Below are positions 1 to 10,657 of a DNA stretch of 22,793 nucleotides, piece by piece. A model generated the notes under the pieces. It did no database searches. It was not told where the DNA came from and saw only the letters and a program-made list of their open reading frames with translations. Origin of the DNA: JAQBXX01 sp963925015. GTDB lineage: Bacteria > Pseudomonadota > Gammaproteobacteria > SURF-13. The number at the start of each line of letters is the position of its first letter. Within the stretch, counting starts at the first letter, position 1. Where the stretch lies: contig CAWUTX010000074.1 of NCBI GenBank assembly GCA_963925015.1, forward strand, positions 1 through 22,793. The letters run 5' to 3'. Position numbers and translations under genes: made by a program.

Positions 1-1458
<1,458 letters not shown>

Positions 1459-1462
<4 letters not shown>

Positions 1463-1935
1463 GCAAGGTGCCGCTGACCGCGCGTGGGGCACAGAAACTG
1501 CGCGATGAATTGCAGGAGCTTAAAACCGTGGCGCGTCCGCGCGTGATCGCCGCCATCGCTGAGGCGCGCGCACACGGCGATCTGAAGGAAAACGCCGAAT
1601 ATCATGCCGCCAAGGACCAGCAGAGCTTCATCGAAGGCCGCCTCTCTGATATCGAAGCCAAGCTTTCCAACGCCGAAGTGATTGATGTCACTGCGCTCAA
1701 CGCCCACGGGCGCGTGGTGTTCGGCGCCACGGTCGATCTCGTCAGCGAAGAGACCGGCGAAGAGGTTACCTACCAGATCGTGGGCGACGACGAGGCGGAC
1801 ATCAAGCAGGGCATGATCTCCATCAGCTCTCCTATCGCGCGCGCCCTCATCGGCAAGGAAGAGGGTGACGTGGCGGCGGTGCAGGCGCCGGGAGGGGTGA
1901 AGGCATATGAAATCGTCGCAGTACGTTATGTTTAA
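1459..1935 (+). CDS. greA: Transcription elongation factor GreA
   Basis: GreA binds the secondary channel of RNA polymerase and stimulates cleavage of backtracked transcripts, rescuing stalled elongation complexes in the cytoplasm. The 158-residue product has the normal GreA length. An N-terminal coiled-coil hairpin (about residues 1-75) carries the acidic tip AHGDLKENAEYHAAKD, with the catalytic Asp41 and Glu44 at the usual positions. The C-terminal FKBP-like domain follows (about 80-158). The start is ATG at 1459, inside the carB stop (ATGA overlap), the usual carB-greA arrangement. The 3' end overlaps the next reading frame by 29 nt. Identification is secure from the coiled-coil motif, length and neighbour. 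Confidence 0.97.
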
Positions 1936-2404
1936 TACGACCGCCATCGGCCAGCGTATTCTGCTCACGCTGTGGGTGGGTGGTCTGTGGACGGTGGGCT
2001 ATATCGCCGTGCCGATGCTGTTTTACGCGCTGGACGACCGCCGCCTGGCGGGCGAACTCGCGGGGCGTTTGTTCGGCGTGATAAACGGCCTCGGCCTCGT
2101 CTGCGGACTGCTGCTGATCGCTTCCGTGCTGTACCACACCGGACGTGAGTGGCGGCGCACTTGGCAGGTGTGGGCCTTGGCGGCGATGCTCACCTTGATT
2201 GGCATCGGCGAATTCAGTCTCGCACCGCTGATGCAGGCGCTCAAGGCCGCCAATCCGCAGGGCTTCATACAGGGTACGTCAGACGCTAGCCGTTTCGGTC
2301 GGCTGCACGGTGTTTCATCCGTGCTTTATACTGTCACCAGCCTGTTGGGGCTTGCCCTCGTGATCTTCGGCCTTGGGCCGAGGCATGCCAAATCCCCCCC
2401 CTGA
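1907..2404 (+). CDS. DUF4149 family small integral membrane protein
   Basis: This is a 165-residue hydrophobic protein with about four predicted membrane segments: around residues 13-42, 56-78, 88-110 and 136-158. It resembles the DUF4149 proteins commonly found between greA and rlmE/ftsJ in beta- and gammaproteobacteria. No enzymatic function is known for the family and none is inferred here. The start is chosen at ATG 1907, which has purine-rich GGAGG/AAGG sequence just upstream and overlaps greA by 29 nt. ATG 1928 is an alternative with a poor ribosome site. The C-terminus ends 4 nt before the rlmE ATG, so the gene sits in the same transcription unit as its neighbours. Family assignment rests on context, size and topology. 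Confidence 0.8.
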   Translation: MKSSQYVMFNTTAIGQRILLTLWVGGLWTVGYIAVPMLFYALDDRRLAGELAGRLFGVINGLGLVCGLLLIASVLYHTGREWRRTWQVWALAAMLTLIGIGEFSLAPLMQALKAANPQGFIQGTSDASRFGRLHGVSSVLYTVTSLLGLALVIFGLGPRHAKSPP

Positions 2405-2408
2405 AGCG

Positions 2409-3029
2409 ATGGCCCGCACCAAATCCAGCTCACGCTGGCTGAAAGAGCATTTCACCGACATCTACGTCAAACAGGCGCAGGAGGCGGGCTACCGCTCGCG
2501 TGCGGTCTACAAGCTGCTTGAAATCGATGAACGCGACCGCATTCTGCGCCCCGGCATGACCGTGGTGGATCTGGGCGCCGCGCCCGGCGGATGGTCGCAG
2601 GTGGCGGGGAAGGTGACGGGCAGTAAAGGTCGCATCATTGCGCTCGATATACTCACTATGGAGCCGTTGCCGGGCGTCAGCTTCATTCAGGGCGACTTTA
2701 CCGAACAGCCGGCCCTCGATGCGCTGCTCGAGGCCATGCACGGTGAGCGCGCCGGGCTTGTAATGTCGGATATGGCCCCCAATATCAGTGGTCTGCGCTC
2801 GGTCGACCAGCCGCGCGCGATGTACCTTGCCGAACTGGCGCTGGAGTTCGCGCGCAAGGTGCTCGCGCCGGGCGGCGACCTGCTCATGAAGGTGTTTCAG
2901 GGTGAAGGCTCTGACGCATTGCGCAAGGATTTACTGCGCTCCTTCAAGCAGGTGTTGGTGCGTAAACCGGCGTCTTCACGGGCGCGCAGCCGTGAAGTTT
3001 ATCTGCTAGCCAGAAACTATCACGACTGA
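2409..3029 (+). CDS. rlmE: 23S rRNA 2'-O-methyltransferase RlmE (FtsJ/RrmJ)
   Basis: RlmE uses S-adenosylmethionine to methylate the 2'-OH of U2552 in the A loop of 23S rRNA, a late step in 50S assembly. The 206-residue product matches the family. The SAM-binding motif VVDLGAAPGGWSQ lies at residues 52-64. The K-D-K-E catalytic tetrad can be placed at Lys35 (AVYKLLEI), Asp121 (MSDMAPN), Lys161 (LMKVFQGEG) and Glu196 (SREVYLL). ATG 2409 was chosen because it gives the usual MARTKSSSRWL start; an in-frame ATG at 2388 would add a proline-rich tail and lies inside the DUF4149 gene. No strong ribosome site precedes 2409, which suggests coupling to the upstream gene. ftsH follows after 69 nt, as in many proteobacteria. 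Confidence 0.96.
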   Translation: MARTKSSSRWLKEHFTDIYVKQAQEAGYRSRAVYKLLEIDERDRILRPGMTVVDLGAAPGGWSQVAGKVTGSKGRIIALDILTMEPLPGVSFIQGDFTEQPALDALLEAMHGERAGLVMSDMAPNISGLRSVDQPRAMYLAELALEFARKVLAPGGDLLMKVFQGEGSDALRKDLLRSFKQVLVRKPASSRARSREVYLLARNYHD

Positions 3030-3098
3030 GACAGTCTAATGTTGGGCGCAATGATTTGTGATAACCTAGTTTCAAACTAAAGTACAGAGGTCGCACCG

Positions 3099-5015
<1,917 letters not shown>

Positions 5016-5021
5016 AAAAAC

Positions 5022-5097
5022 AGTAGCAAGCTTCAAGTAGCAAGTTGCAAGGAAAGGCTCACATTGCACTAAGCTGTTTTCTTGCTACTTGCTACTT
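5022..5097. repeat. AGTAGCAAG-unit stem-loop repeat between ftsH and folP
   Basis: The ftsH-folP gap is filled by copies of an AGTAGCAAG unit. Two direct copies lie at 5022-5030 and 5036-5044. A 17-nt arm at 5035-5051 pairs with 5081-5097 with one mismatch, enclosing a 29-nt loop. The right arm ends exactly at the base before the folP ATG (5098), so it occupies the place of a normal ribosome binding site. Dispersed repeats of this general type are common in proteobacterial genomes; copies elsewhere cannot be checked from one window. There is no T-run after the stem, so it does not look like an intrinsic terminator. Confidence 0.75.
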
Positions 5098-5943
5098 ATG
5101 ACAATTCTTAACTGCCGGGGAAAACTGCTCACCCTGACTCAGCCCTGCGTTATGGGCATATTAAACATCACCCCCGACTCCTTTTCGGACGGGGGTGATT
5201 TTTTATCTGTACATGAAGCATTGCAACGCGCGCGCGCGATGGCCGGGGAGGGCGCGGCGATCATCGATGTGGGCGGGGAATCCACCCGCCCCGGTGCCAC
5301 ACCCGTCTCCGTGCAAGAAGAACTCGACCGTGTGCTGCCGGTCATCGAGGCCATCCGGGCGGAACTGCCAACCATTATCTCCATTGATACGAGCAAGCCT
5401 GAAGTCATGCGCGCAGCAGTAGAGGCCGGGGCGTCATTTATCAACGATGTATGCGCGCTGCGCGCCGAAGGCGCATTGCTGGCGGCGGTTGAGATCAATC
5501 GCCGTTACAGTGTGCCGGTCTGCCTGATGCACATGCATGGCATACCGCGCACCATGCAGCAACACCCGTATTACGATGACGTGGCGGGCGAAGTGCGTGG
5601 TTTCCTGATCGAACGTGTGCAGCAATGCGTCACGGCAGGCGTCCCGCATGAACGCCTGCTCATTGATCCGGGCTTCGGTTTCGGAAAATCGCTCGCACAC
5701 AATCTCACCCTTCTCAAGCATCTCGATATGTTTGCCGAGATCAATCTGCCGCTTATGGTGGGCTTGTCGCGCAAGTCCATGATAGGCGCGCTGCTCGGTA
5801 ACGAGGTCAGTAAGCGTCTCTATGGCGGTATTGCGCTCGCCACGATCGCAGTGTTTAAAGGTGCGTTGTTAGTACGCACCCATGACGTGCGCGCGACCGT
5901 GGACGCGCTTAAGATATATACTGCCGTACAGCAGGCGCTCTAA
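5098..5943 (+). CDS. folP: Dihydropteroate synthase
   Basis: FolP condenses 6-hydroxymethyl-7,8-dihydropterin diphosphate with p-aminobenzoate to 7,8-dihydropteroate in folate synthesis; it is the sulfonamide target. The 281-residue TIM-barrel product has the pterin/diphosphate motif NITPDSFSDGG (23-33), the pABA/sulfonamide loop GGESTRPGATPV (59-70), IDTSKP (96-101), DPGFGFGKS (190-198) and GLSRKSMIG (222-230). ATG 5098 gives the standard MTILNCRGKLL start; the TTG nine bases upstream lies within a repeat and is rejected. No Shine-Dalgarno sequence is visible because the stem-loop repeat reaches the start codon. The folP-glmM pair after ftsH is conserved synteny. Confidence 0.96.
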   Translation: MTILNCRGKLLTLTQPCVMGILNITPDSFSDGGDFLSVHEALQRARAMAGEGAAIIDVGGESTRPGATPVSVQEELDRVLPVIEAIRAELPTIISIDTSKPEVMRAAVEAGASFINDVCALRAEGALLAAVEINRRYSVPVCLMHMHGIPRTMQQHPYYDDVAGEVRGFLIERVQQCVTAGVPHERLLIDPGFGFGKSLAHNLTLLKHLDMFAEINLPLMVGLSRKSMIGALLGNEVSKRLYGGIALATIAVFKGALLVRTHDVRATVDALKIYTAVQQAL

Positions 5944-5950
5944 AAATCCT

Positions 5951-5985
5951 CCCTCTCCCTTTGGGAGAGGGTTGGGGTGAGGGAA
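5951..5985. repeat. CCCTCTCCC/GGGAGAGGG palindromic intergenic repeat
   Basis: A perfect 9-bp inverted repeat, CCCTCTCCC (5951-5959) and GGGAGAGGG (5963-5971), with a TTT loop is followed by GTTGGGGTGAGGG. This sequence type recurs widely as a REP-like intergenic element in proteobacteria. It sits between the folP stop (5943) and the glmM ATG (5997). It is transcribed in the folP-glmM mRNA and lacks a T-tract, so it is not a clear terminator; an RNA-stabilising or attenuating hairpin is possible. The GAGGG at its right end is too far from the glmM ATG to be an ideal ribosome site. Confidence 0.7.
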
Positions 5986-5996
5986 AGATAACCGCG

Positions 5997-7334
5997 ATGG
6001 TAAAAAAATATTTCGGCACCGACGGCATCCGTGGTCGTGTCGGCACTCATCCGATCACCGCCGAGTTTATGCTCAAGCTCGGTTGGGCGGCGGGGCGCGT
6101 GATGGGGCAGGGTGGCAAGGTGCTGATCGGCAAAGACACGCGCATCTCCGGCTATATGTTCGAGTCTGCGCTCCAGGCCGGGCTCTCTGCCGCCGGTGTG
6201 GATGTCCGCCTGCTCGGCCCCATGCCCACCCCCGCCGTCGCCTATCTCACACGCACCCTGCACGCACAGGCCGGCATCGTCATCAGCGCCTCGCATAATC
6301 CGTATTACGACAACGGCATCAAATTCTTTTCCGCGCAAGGCACCAAGCTGCCGGATGATGTTGAGTATGCCATCGAGGCCGAGATCGAACAGCCGATGCA
6401 CACGGTGGATTCATCGCTGCTCGGCAAGGCGGAGCGCGTGGAAGATGCTGCGGGTCGCTACATCGAATTCTGCAAAAGCACCTTGCCGCCGACGATGGAA
6501 TTCAAGGGCATGAAAATCGTGGTGGATTGCGCACACGGCGCGACCTATCACGTGGCGCCGGACGTGTTTGACGAACTTGGCGCCGAAGTCATCCCCATCG
6601 GCGTACAGCCTAATGGCCTCAACATCAATACCGAGTGCGGCGCCACGCATCCGGAGATGCTGCAAAAGGCGGTGCTCGACCACAAGGCCGACCTCGGCAT
6701 CGCCCTCGACGGCGACGGCGATCGCCTCATCATGGTCGATCACACCGGAGAGATCGTTGACGGCGATGAACTGCTTTACATCATCGCACGCTCATACCAG
6801 GAGAGCAGCCATCCACAGAGCGTCGTGGTCGGCACCCTCATGAGCAACCTCGGCCTGGAGCAGGCATTAAAAAAAATCGGCATCGAGCTTAAACGCGCCG
6901 CAGTGGGTGACCGTTACGTACTGGAAATGCTGCAACAAGGCGGCTGGACGTTGGGCGGCGAATCTTCCGGCCATATCATCTGTCTCGACCGCACCAGCAC
7001 CGGCGACGGCATCGTCTCCGCACTGCAAGTCATCGCCGCCATAAAAAAATCGGGACGCACCCTGCACGAACTGAAAAAAGGCATGACCAAATACCCACAG
7101 CGCATGATCAATGTAAAACTCACACACAGTTTCGATCTTGCAAAATCCAAAGCCATACAAGACGCCGTGCAAGACGCGCAAGCGCAACTCAACGGCCAAG
7201 GCCGCATATTGCTGCGCCCCTCCGGCACCGAGCCGCTGGTGCGTGTCATGGTGGAGGGGCGCGACCAGAGGCAAGTCGAGGCACTCGCCAGTCATCTGGC
7301 CTCTGTGGTCAGTCAAGCTGTTGTGAATGCTTGA
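5997..7334 (+). CDS. glmM: Phosphoglucosamine mutase
   Basis: GlmM interconverts glucosamine-6-phosphate and glucosamine-1-phosphate, feeding UDP-GlcNAc for peptidoglycan and lipopolysaccharide. The 445-residue product has the family length. The N-terminal signature KYFGTDGIRG is at residues 4-13. The phosphoserine loop is SASHNP with Ser99 as the phosphorylated residue. The magnesium-binding loop is DGDGDR (238-243). The substrate-specificity loop GGESSGHI and the C-terminal phosphate-binding RPSGTEPLVRVMVEG are also present. ATG 5997 is chosen; a longer frame from 5961 would translate the palindromic repeat. This gene is the left border of the accessory insertion; its stop overlaps an unrelated kinase fragment. 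Confidence 0.97.
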   Translation: MVKKYFGTDGIRGRVGTHPITAEFMLKLGWAAGRVMGQGGKVLIGKDTRISGYMFESALQAGLSAAGVDVRLLGPMPTPAVAYLTRTLHAQAGIVISASHNPYYDNGIKFFSAQGTKLPDDVEYAIEAEIEQPMHTVDSSLLGKAERVEDAAGRYIEFCKSTLPPTMEFKGMKIVVDCAHGATYHVAPDVFDELGAEVIPIGVQPNGLNINTECGATHPEMLQKAVLDHKADLGIALDGDGDRLIMVDHTGEIVDGDELLYIIARSYQESSHPQSVVVGTLMSNLGLEQALKKIGIELKRAAVGDRYVLEMLQQGGWTLGGESSGHIICLDRTSTGDGIVSALQVIAAIKKSGRTLHELKKGMTKYPQRMINVKLTHSFDLAKSKAIQDAVQDAQAQLNGQGRILLRPSGTEPLVRVMVEGRDQRQVEALASHLASVVSQAVVNA

Positions 7335-7557
7335 AATTCTTGATCTTGAACAGCGGGTACTTAAAGGTTGTATCGATGATCTTAAGTTGGCGATTGACTC
7401 ACTAGAACCAGTGGATGATAATCTGCTGCTGTTGCTGGCGAAGCTGCGCTTCCGTTTAGGGCCGCGCCTTGAAAGCACCGGTATTAAATTGCTATGGCAA
7501 GTGGAAAATATTTTTAAACTCGTCCTGGCTATCTACTTTGGTTACGTTTCGCCCTAA
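7327..7557 (+). pseudogene. Remnant of a NarL-type sensor histidine kinase (dimerisation/linker region only)
   Basis: A 76-codon frame overlaps the last codons of glmM. The stretch LDLEQRVLKGCIDDLKLAIDSLEP, followed by LLLLLAKLRFRLGPRLESTGIKLLWQVE, resembles the end of the HisKA_3 dimerisation region and the linker into the ATPase domain of NarL-family sensor kinases. Both the sensor/phospho-acceptor part and the ATPase domain are missing: upstream is intact glmM, and similarity fades after QVENIFKL, just before an AT-rich intergenic stretch. I infer a decayed or truncated gene left at a recombination joint. An expressed small protein cannot be ruled out. The family call is from memory of the family pattern. 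Confidence 0.55.
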
Positions 7558-7604
7558 TTACCTAAAATATTTGATTGAAAAAAACTATAAAACTGGAGTG
7601 TCTG

Positions 7605-8360
7605 ATGTGTAGAAAATATCTGTTGACGGCTTTAATCATTTTTTTTTCTGCAGGCTTGGCTGCTTGCTCTAAACAGGATGAAGCGAATGTGGTTAAAGTG
7701 GCGGTTTCCTCAACTTCTCCACCTATGCTTTATGCTGAAAATGGCGTTATTAAAGGCTCTGATTTAGAGATATTTGAAGCTTATTGTAAATCACGTAGCT
7801 TGACCATGAAAATCACACAATACGATTGGCAGGGCATGCTGGGCGCAGTTTCTAGCGGGCAGGCAGACGTTGCATTCTCAGGTATTTCTATTACAACTAA
7901 GCGTAAAGAGGCGATGGATTTTTCAAAGCCATACTATGACAACGCTTGGCATTTAGTCAGTCTTAACAGTCGAAATATTAAAATTACTGATTTGGCCGAA
8001 CTTAAAAAATATTCGATTGGCTACCCCAGAGGTATGGCTTATAACGACCTAATTAAAAACGAGTTAGAACCCAAAGGCTATTACTCACTCAGTCAAGTTA
8101 AGCTTTATCCGTCTTATACTGAGGTAGTGACGGATCTAAAAAATGGCAACCTTGACCTTGCTTTTATTGAGGAGCCAGTACTCGCAAATTATAAGTCTAA
8201 GTTACATTTACCGTTCCAAAGTAGCTATGTGTTTACCGGATTTGATCAGTATGGATTTGCTTTTTCTAAGGGCAGTAAGATGCGTGATGATTTCGATCGT
8301 TATCTTGATGCGCAAGGTCCTAATTACATTAAGGCGATCACTGCTAAGTGGATGCAGTAA
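7605..8360 (+). CDS. Amino-acid ABC transporter substrate-binding lipoprotein (solute-binding family 3)
   Basis: This is a periplasmic binding protein of a polar-amino-acid-type ABC importer. The 251-residue product begins with a lipoprotein signal: a hydrophobic stretch YLLTALIIFFSAG and the lipobox LAAC, with Cys21 the lipidated residue. The mature domain fits family 3 binding proteins. It has the early substrate-pocket pattern SPPMLYAENGVIKGSDLEIFEAY, the middle signature DVAFSGISITTKRKEAMDFSKPYY with the arginine expected to hold the ligand carboxylate, and the hinge-region segment LDLAFIEEPV. The ligand cannot be read from sequence. The start is ATG 7605 with GGAG at 7594-7597; the upstream TTG at 7575 lacks a ribosome site and would weaken the signal peptide. 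It leads the importer operon, whose base composition is clearly more AT-rich than the flanking housekeeping genes. Confidence 0.88.
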   Translation: MCRKYLLTALIIFFSAGLAACSKQDEANVVKVAVSSTSPPMLYAENGVIKGSDLEIFEAYCKSRSLTMKITQYDWQGMLGAVSSGQADVAFSGISITTKRKEAMDFSKPYYDNAWHLVSLNSRNIKITDLAELKKYSIGYPRGMAYNDLIKNELEPKGYYSLSQVKLYPSYTEVVTDLKNGNLDLAFIEEPVLANYKSKLHLPFQSSYVFTGFDQYGFAFSKGSKMRDDFDRYLDAQGPNYIKAITAKWMQ

Positions 8361-8363
8361 ATC

Positions 8364-9032
8364 TTGCAGCTTTCTCAGATCAGCCTCATTAATATCGTTG
8401 CCCAACTTGGGCAAGGTCTAATCTACACACTTTTAGTGACACTGGTTTGCAGTGCCACTGGCATGGTGGTTGGCTTGGCTACCGCTTGCATGCGCAGGCT
8501 TGGTATCGCATGGATTAAGCTCCTTATTAGCGCCTATGCCTATATTTTTCGCGGCGTACCAGTGTTAGTGCTGCTTTTTATAGTTTATTTTGGCTTGCCT
8601 AGTGTTGGCATTAAAGTACCGCCATTATTGGCCATGGCGCTGAGTTTGGGGCTGATTTCAGGGGCTTATCTCTCTGAAGTTTTTCGTGGCGCACTAAGCT
8701 CGGTGGATGGTGCTGAGATCATTGCCGCAGAGGCGATGGGAATGACGCGGCTGCAAGTATTTAGATTTATCGAGTTGCCACAAATGTTACGCTTTGCGCT
8801 GCCGGGAATGGTCAATGAGTTTACTACTGTTCTCAAATATTCACCTTTTGCCTATACCGTAGGCATACCTGAAATTACTAAACAAGCAATGACGCTGTCA
8901 GCGACCACCTTGCGCGGTGTAGAAATATATCTCGCTGTAGGTGTGCTTTATTTCTCTATTTTTCGGATATTACTATGGGCGATTCAATTGATTGAGCAGC
9001 GTTATCGTATTCCTGGTTTGATCTTGAAATGA
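8364..9032 (+). CDS. Amino-acid ABC transporter permease 1 (HisM/QEQ family)
   Basis: This is an inner-membrane permease subunit of the importer. The 222-residue product has about five membrane segments and the EAA coupling motif EIIAAEAMGMTRLQVFRFIELPQMLRFALPG, which contacts the ATPase. The earlier segment YIFRGVPVLVLLFIVYFGLP is typical of the His/Glu/Gln/Arg permease family. The start is uncertain: the frame opens right after the binding-protein stop and the first plausible start is TTG 8364, three bases downstream, with no strong ribosome site, suggesting translational coupling. A second, related permease is encoded at the end of the operon, so the two probably form a heterodimer. Confidence 0.85.
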   Translation: MQLSQISLINIVAQLGQGLIYTLLVTLVCSATGMVVGLATACMRRLGIAWIKLLISAYAYIFRGVPVLVLLFIVYFGLPSVGIKVPPLLAMALSLGLISGAYLSEVFRGALSSVDGAEIIAAEAMGMTRLQVFRFIELPQMLRFALPGMVNEFTTVLKYSPFAYTVGIPEITKQAMTLSATTLRGVEIYLAVGVLYFSIFRILLWAIQLIEQRYRIPGLILK

Positions 9033-9060
9033 CTGGTGTCGAAACGACTGGTGTTGAAGT
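9031..9060. repeat. 15-bp imperfect tandem duplication between permease and ATPase genes
   Basis: GACTGGTGTCGAAAC (9031-9045) is followed directly by GACTGGTGTTGAAGT (9046-9060), with 12 of 15 positions identical. It overlaps the permease stop codon and lies in the 61-nt gap before the ATPase start. It has no recognised function and probably reflects slippage. Confidence 0.7.
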
Positions 9061-9093
9061 GGCAGTAGAAATGTCAATTTTGGAAAATTGTGC

Positions 9094-9828
9094 ATGACAC
9101 TGATTGAGGTTCGCAAACTGGTCAAGAAGTTTGGTGAGCAAGCTGTACTAAATGGCATCAATCTTGACGTTTCAGAAGGTGACATGAAAGTGGTGATGGG
9201 GCCGTCTGGTTGCGGGAAATCGACTTTATTGCGCTGCCTGAATCGTCTTGAAGAATCTACTAGTGGCAGTATCTACTTTCGTGGCGAAGAAATTACTAGG
9301 CCCGATGTTGATGTGCGCGCGCTCAGGCAACATATAGGTTTTGTTTTTCAACAGTTTGCACTATATCGACATCTTAGCGTGTTAGATAATGTCACATTAG
9401 GTTTGATTAAGCTTAAAGGCATGTCCCGTGGTGATGCCAAGAAAAAAGCACTGTTTGAATTGGCGCGTCTAGACATGCTAAGCAGTGCAGATAAGTTCCC
9501 AGGGCAATTGTCGGGCGGACAAAAGCAGCGCGTGGCGTTAGCGCGAGCATTGGCTATGGATCCAGCCGTCGTGTTGTTTGACGAGCCGACATCGGCGCTA
9601 GATCCGGTGATGTCTAGAGAAGTTGCTGAGTTGATGAATCGCTTGCATCAAGAGAAAGTGACTATGCTGTGCGTGACGCATGATTTGCAACTGGCGCGTC
9701 AAATTTCAGACAAAGTGGTGTTTTTAGATAAAGGTCTAGTGTGCGCAGAAGACTCGATTGACCAATTATCGCGGCATCATCCTGATCAAAAAGTCCGTGC
9801 GTTCTTCGGTCAGGAGTCTAACTTGTGA
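9094..9828 (+). CDS. Amino-acid ABC transporter ATP-binding protein
   Basis: This is the cytoplasmic ATPase that drives the importer. The 244-residue product contains, in order: Walker A GPSGCGKST (36-44), Q-loop FVFQQFALYRHLSV (Gln86/87), ABC signature LSGGQKQRVALARAL (from 139), Walker B VVLFDEPTSALDP (from 159) and the H-loop His196 (CVTHDL). The pattern RHLSVLDNVTLGLIKLKGMSR is typical of the GlnQ/HisP family of polar-amino-acid importers. ATG 9094 starts the standard MTLIEVRKLVKKFG; the TTG at 9088 would add two residues. The stop overlaps the start of the second permease. Confidence 0.93.
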   Translation: MTLIEVRKLVKKFGEQAVLNGINLDVSEGDMKVVMGPSGCGKSTLLRCLNRLEESTSGSIYFRGEEITRPDVDVRALRQHIGFVFQQFALYRHLSVLDNVTLGLIKLKGMSRGDAKKKALFELARLDMLSSADKFPGQLSGGQKQRVALARALAMDPAVVLFDEPTSALDPVMSREVAELMNRLHQEKVTMLCVTHDLQLARQISDKVVFLDKGLVCAEDSIDQLSRHHPDQKVRAFFGQESNL

Positions 9829-10499
9829 TGAATGGCTGGTTAGCTTTTCAGGGCGACCTGTTAGAGCAGATGCCACTCATTTTGGCTGGCCTGATGCAAA
9901 CGCTAACACTCACAGTTATCGTCAGTATTAGTGGTTTGCTGCTGGGCATAGCGGTATTCTATGCCTCGCTAAGCCACAATACCTTGCTTAGCAGTTTTAT
10001 TCGCGGTTACACGGCATTTTTTATAGGCATGCCGCTAATTGTATTGTTATTTCTTATGTATTACGGCTTGCCGCAATGGGGAGTGAAGCTATCACCGTTT
10101 ACTGTGGCCATTATCGGCTTTACACTGAACGTTGCCGCCTACAATTCCGCTTATCTTACTTCTGCTTACAATGGCCTAGATCATGCTGAGCTAGAGGCGG
10201 CGAGGGCGCAGGGCTTTAGCCCACAACAAATTTTCAAGCTAATCACTTTGCCACAAGTGCTACGCTTGTCAGTGCCCGCGCTGACTAATCAGGTGATAGG
10301 AAACCTAAAGGATAGTTCGGTGGCATTTCTGATTCAGTACACCGAGTTTTTTGCTCGCGTGCAGGAATTGGCGGCGACTAACTTTCAGTTCTTCAAAGCA
10401 TATATGCTAGCGGCACTGGTTTATCTTGCGCTAGTATCGTTAATTGTGCTGGCAGCCCGTTGGTTAGAGCGGCGCTATGCGATTGATGGGTTCAATTAA
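9825..10499 (+). CDS. Amino-acid ABC transporter permease 2
   Basis: This is the second inner-membrane permease of the importer, 224 residues with about five membrane segments and the EAA motif ELEAARAQGFSPQQIFKLITLPQVLRLSVPA. It shares the plan of the first permease (FFIGMPLIVLLFLMYYGLP versus FRGVPVLVLLFIVYFGLP), consistent with a paralogous pair. GTG 9825 overlaps the ATPase stop by 4 nt and has AGGAG at 9812-9816 with 8-nt spacing. ATG 9828, the next codon, is equally possible and changes the protein by one residue. It is the last gene of the AT-rich operon; no clear terminator follows. Confidence 0.86.
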   Translation: MMNGWLAFQGDLLEQMPLILAGLMQTLTLTVIVSISGLLLGIAVFYASLSHNTLLSSFIRGYTAFFIGMPLIVLLFLMYYGLPQWGVKLSPFTVAIIGFTLNVAAYNSAYLTSAYNGLDHAELEAARAQGFSPQQIFKLITLPQVLRLSVPALTNQVIGNLKDSSVAFLIQYTEFFARVQELAATNFQFFKAYMLAALVYLALVSLIVLAARWLERRYAIDGFN

Positions 10500-10540
10500 T
10501 AGTCTGATGTTGAGTCTTAAGCTGATCAATAAAATTATCT

Positions 10541-10564
10541 AAGGCAAAGCGCTAAGGCAAAGCG
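10541..10564. repeat. Short direct repeat AAGGCAAAGCG (two copies)
   Basis: AAGGCAAAGCG occurs at 10541-10551 and again at 10554-10564, separated by CT. The second copy runs into GGGGTCAGATACCG, and a second GGGTCAGA follows at 10607-10614. Such GGGTCAG-containing strings are common in intergenic repeats of proteobacteria. The 289-bp gap between the permease and the first cupin contains this repeat, the palindrome at 10609-10657 and the attC-like site at 10651-10717, but no gene. Confidence 0.65.
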
Positions 10565-10608
10565 GGGTCAGATACCGTCTTGCAAAATCCAGGATCACAA
10601 AATCTAGG

Positions 10609-10657
10609 GTCAGACTTTACATTTGACACTCTGTCGATGTAAAACGTAAGGCCTGAC
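10609..10657. repeat. Imperfect palindrome with GTCAG/CTGAC ends, possible small-element remnant
   Basis: The segment begins GTCAGACTTTACATTTGAC and ends ATGTAAAACGTAAGGCCTGAC. Its two ends are related as inverted copies: GTCAGACTTTAC on the left against GTCAGGCCTTAC read from the right on the other strand, and TTTACAT against ATGTAAA inside. I infer a remnant of a small palindromic or transposase-mobilised element. It encodes nothing. Its right end coincides with the GCCTGAC that would be the left core of the adjacent attC-like site, so one may have inserted into the other. Confidence 0.5.

Noticed and set aside
5022..5097. CRISPR array suggested by repeated AGTAGCAAG units
   Set aside because: Units are about 9 nt, there are no regular spacers of 30-40 nt, and no cas genes are nearby.
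10509..10515. GTTGAGT after the permease gene as another attC right core
   Set aside because: It fits GTTRRRY by chance, but there is no left core, no paired arms and no hairpin upstream.
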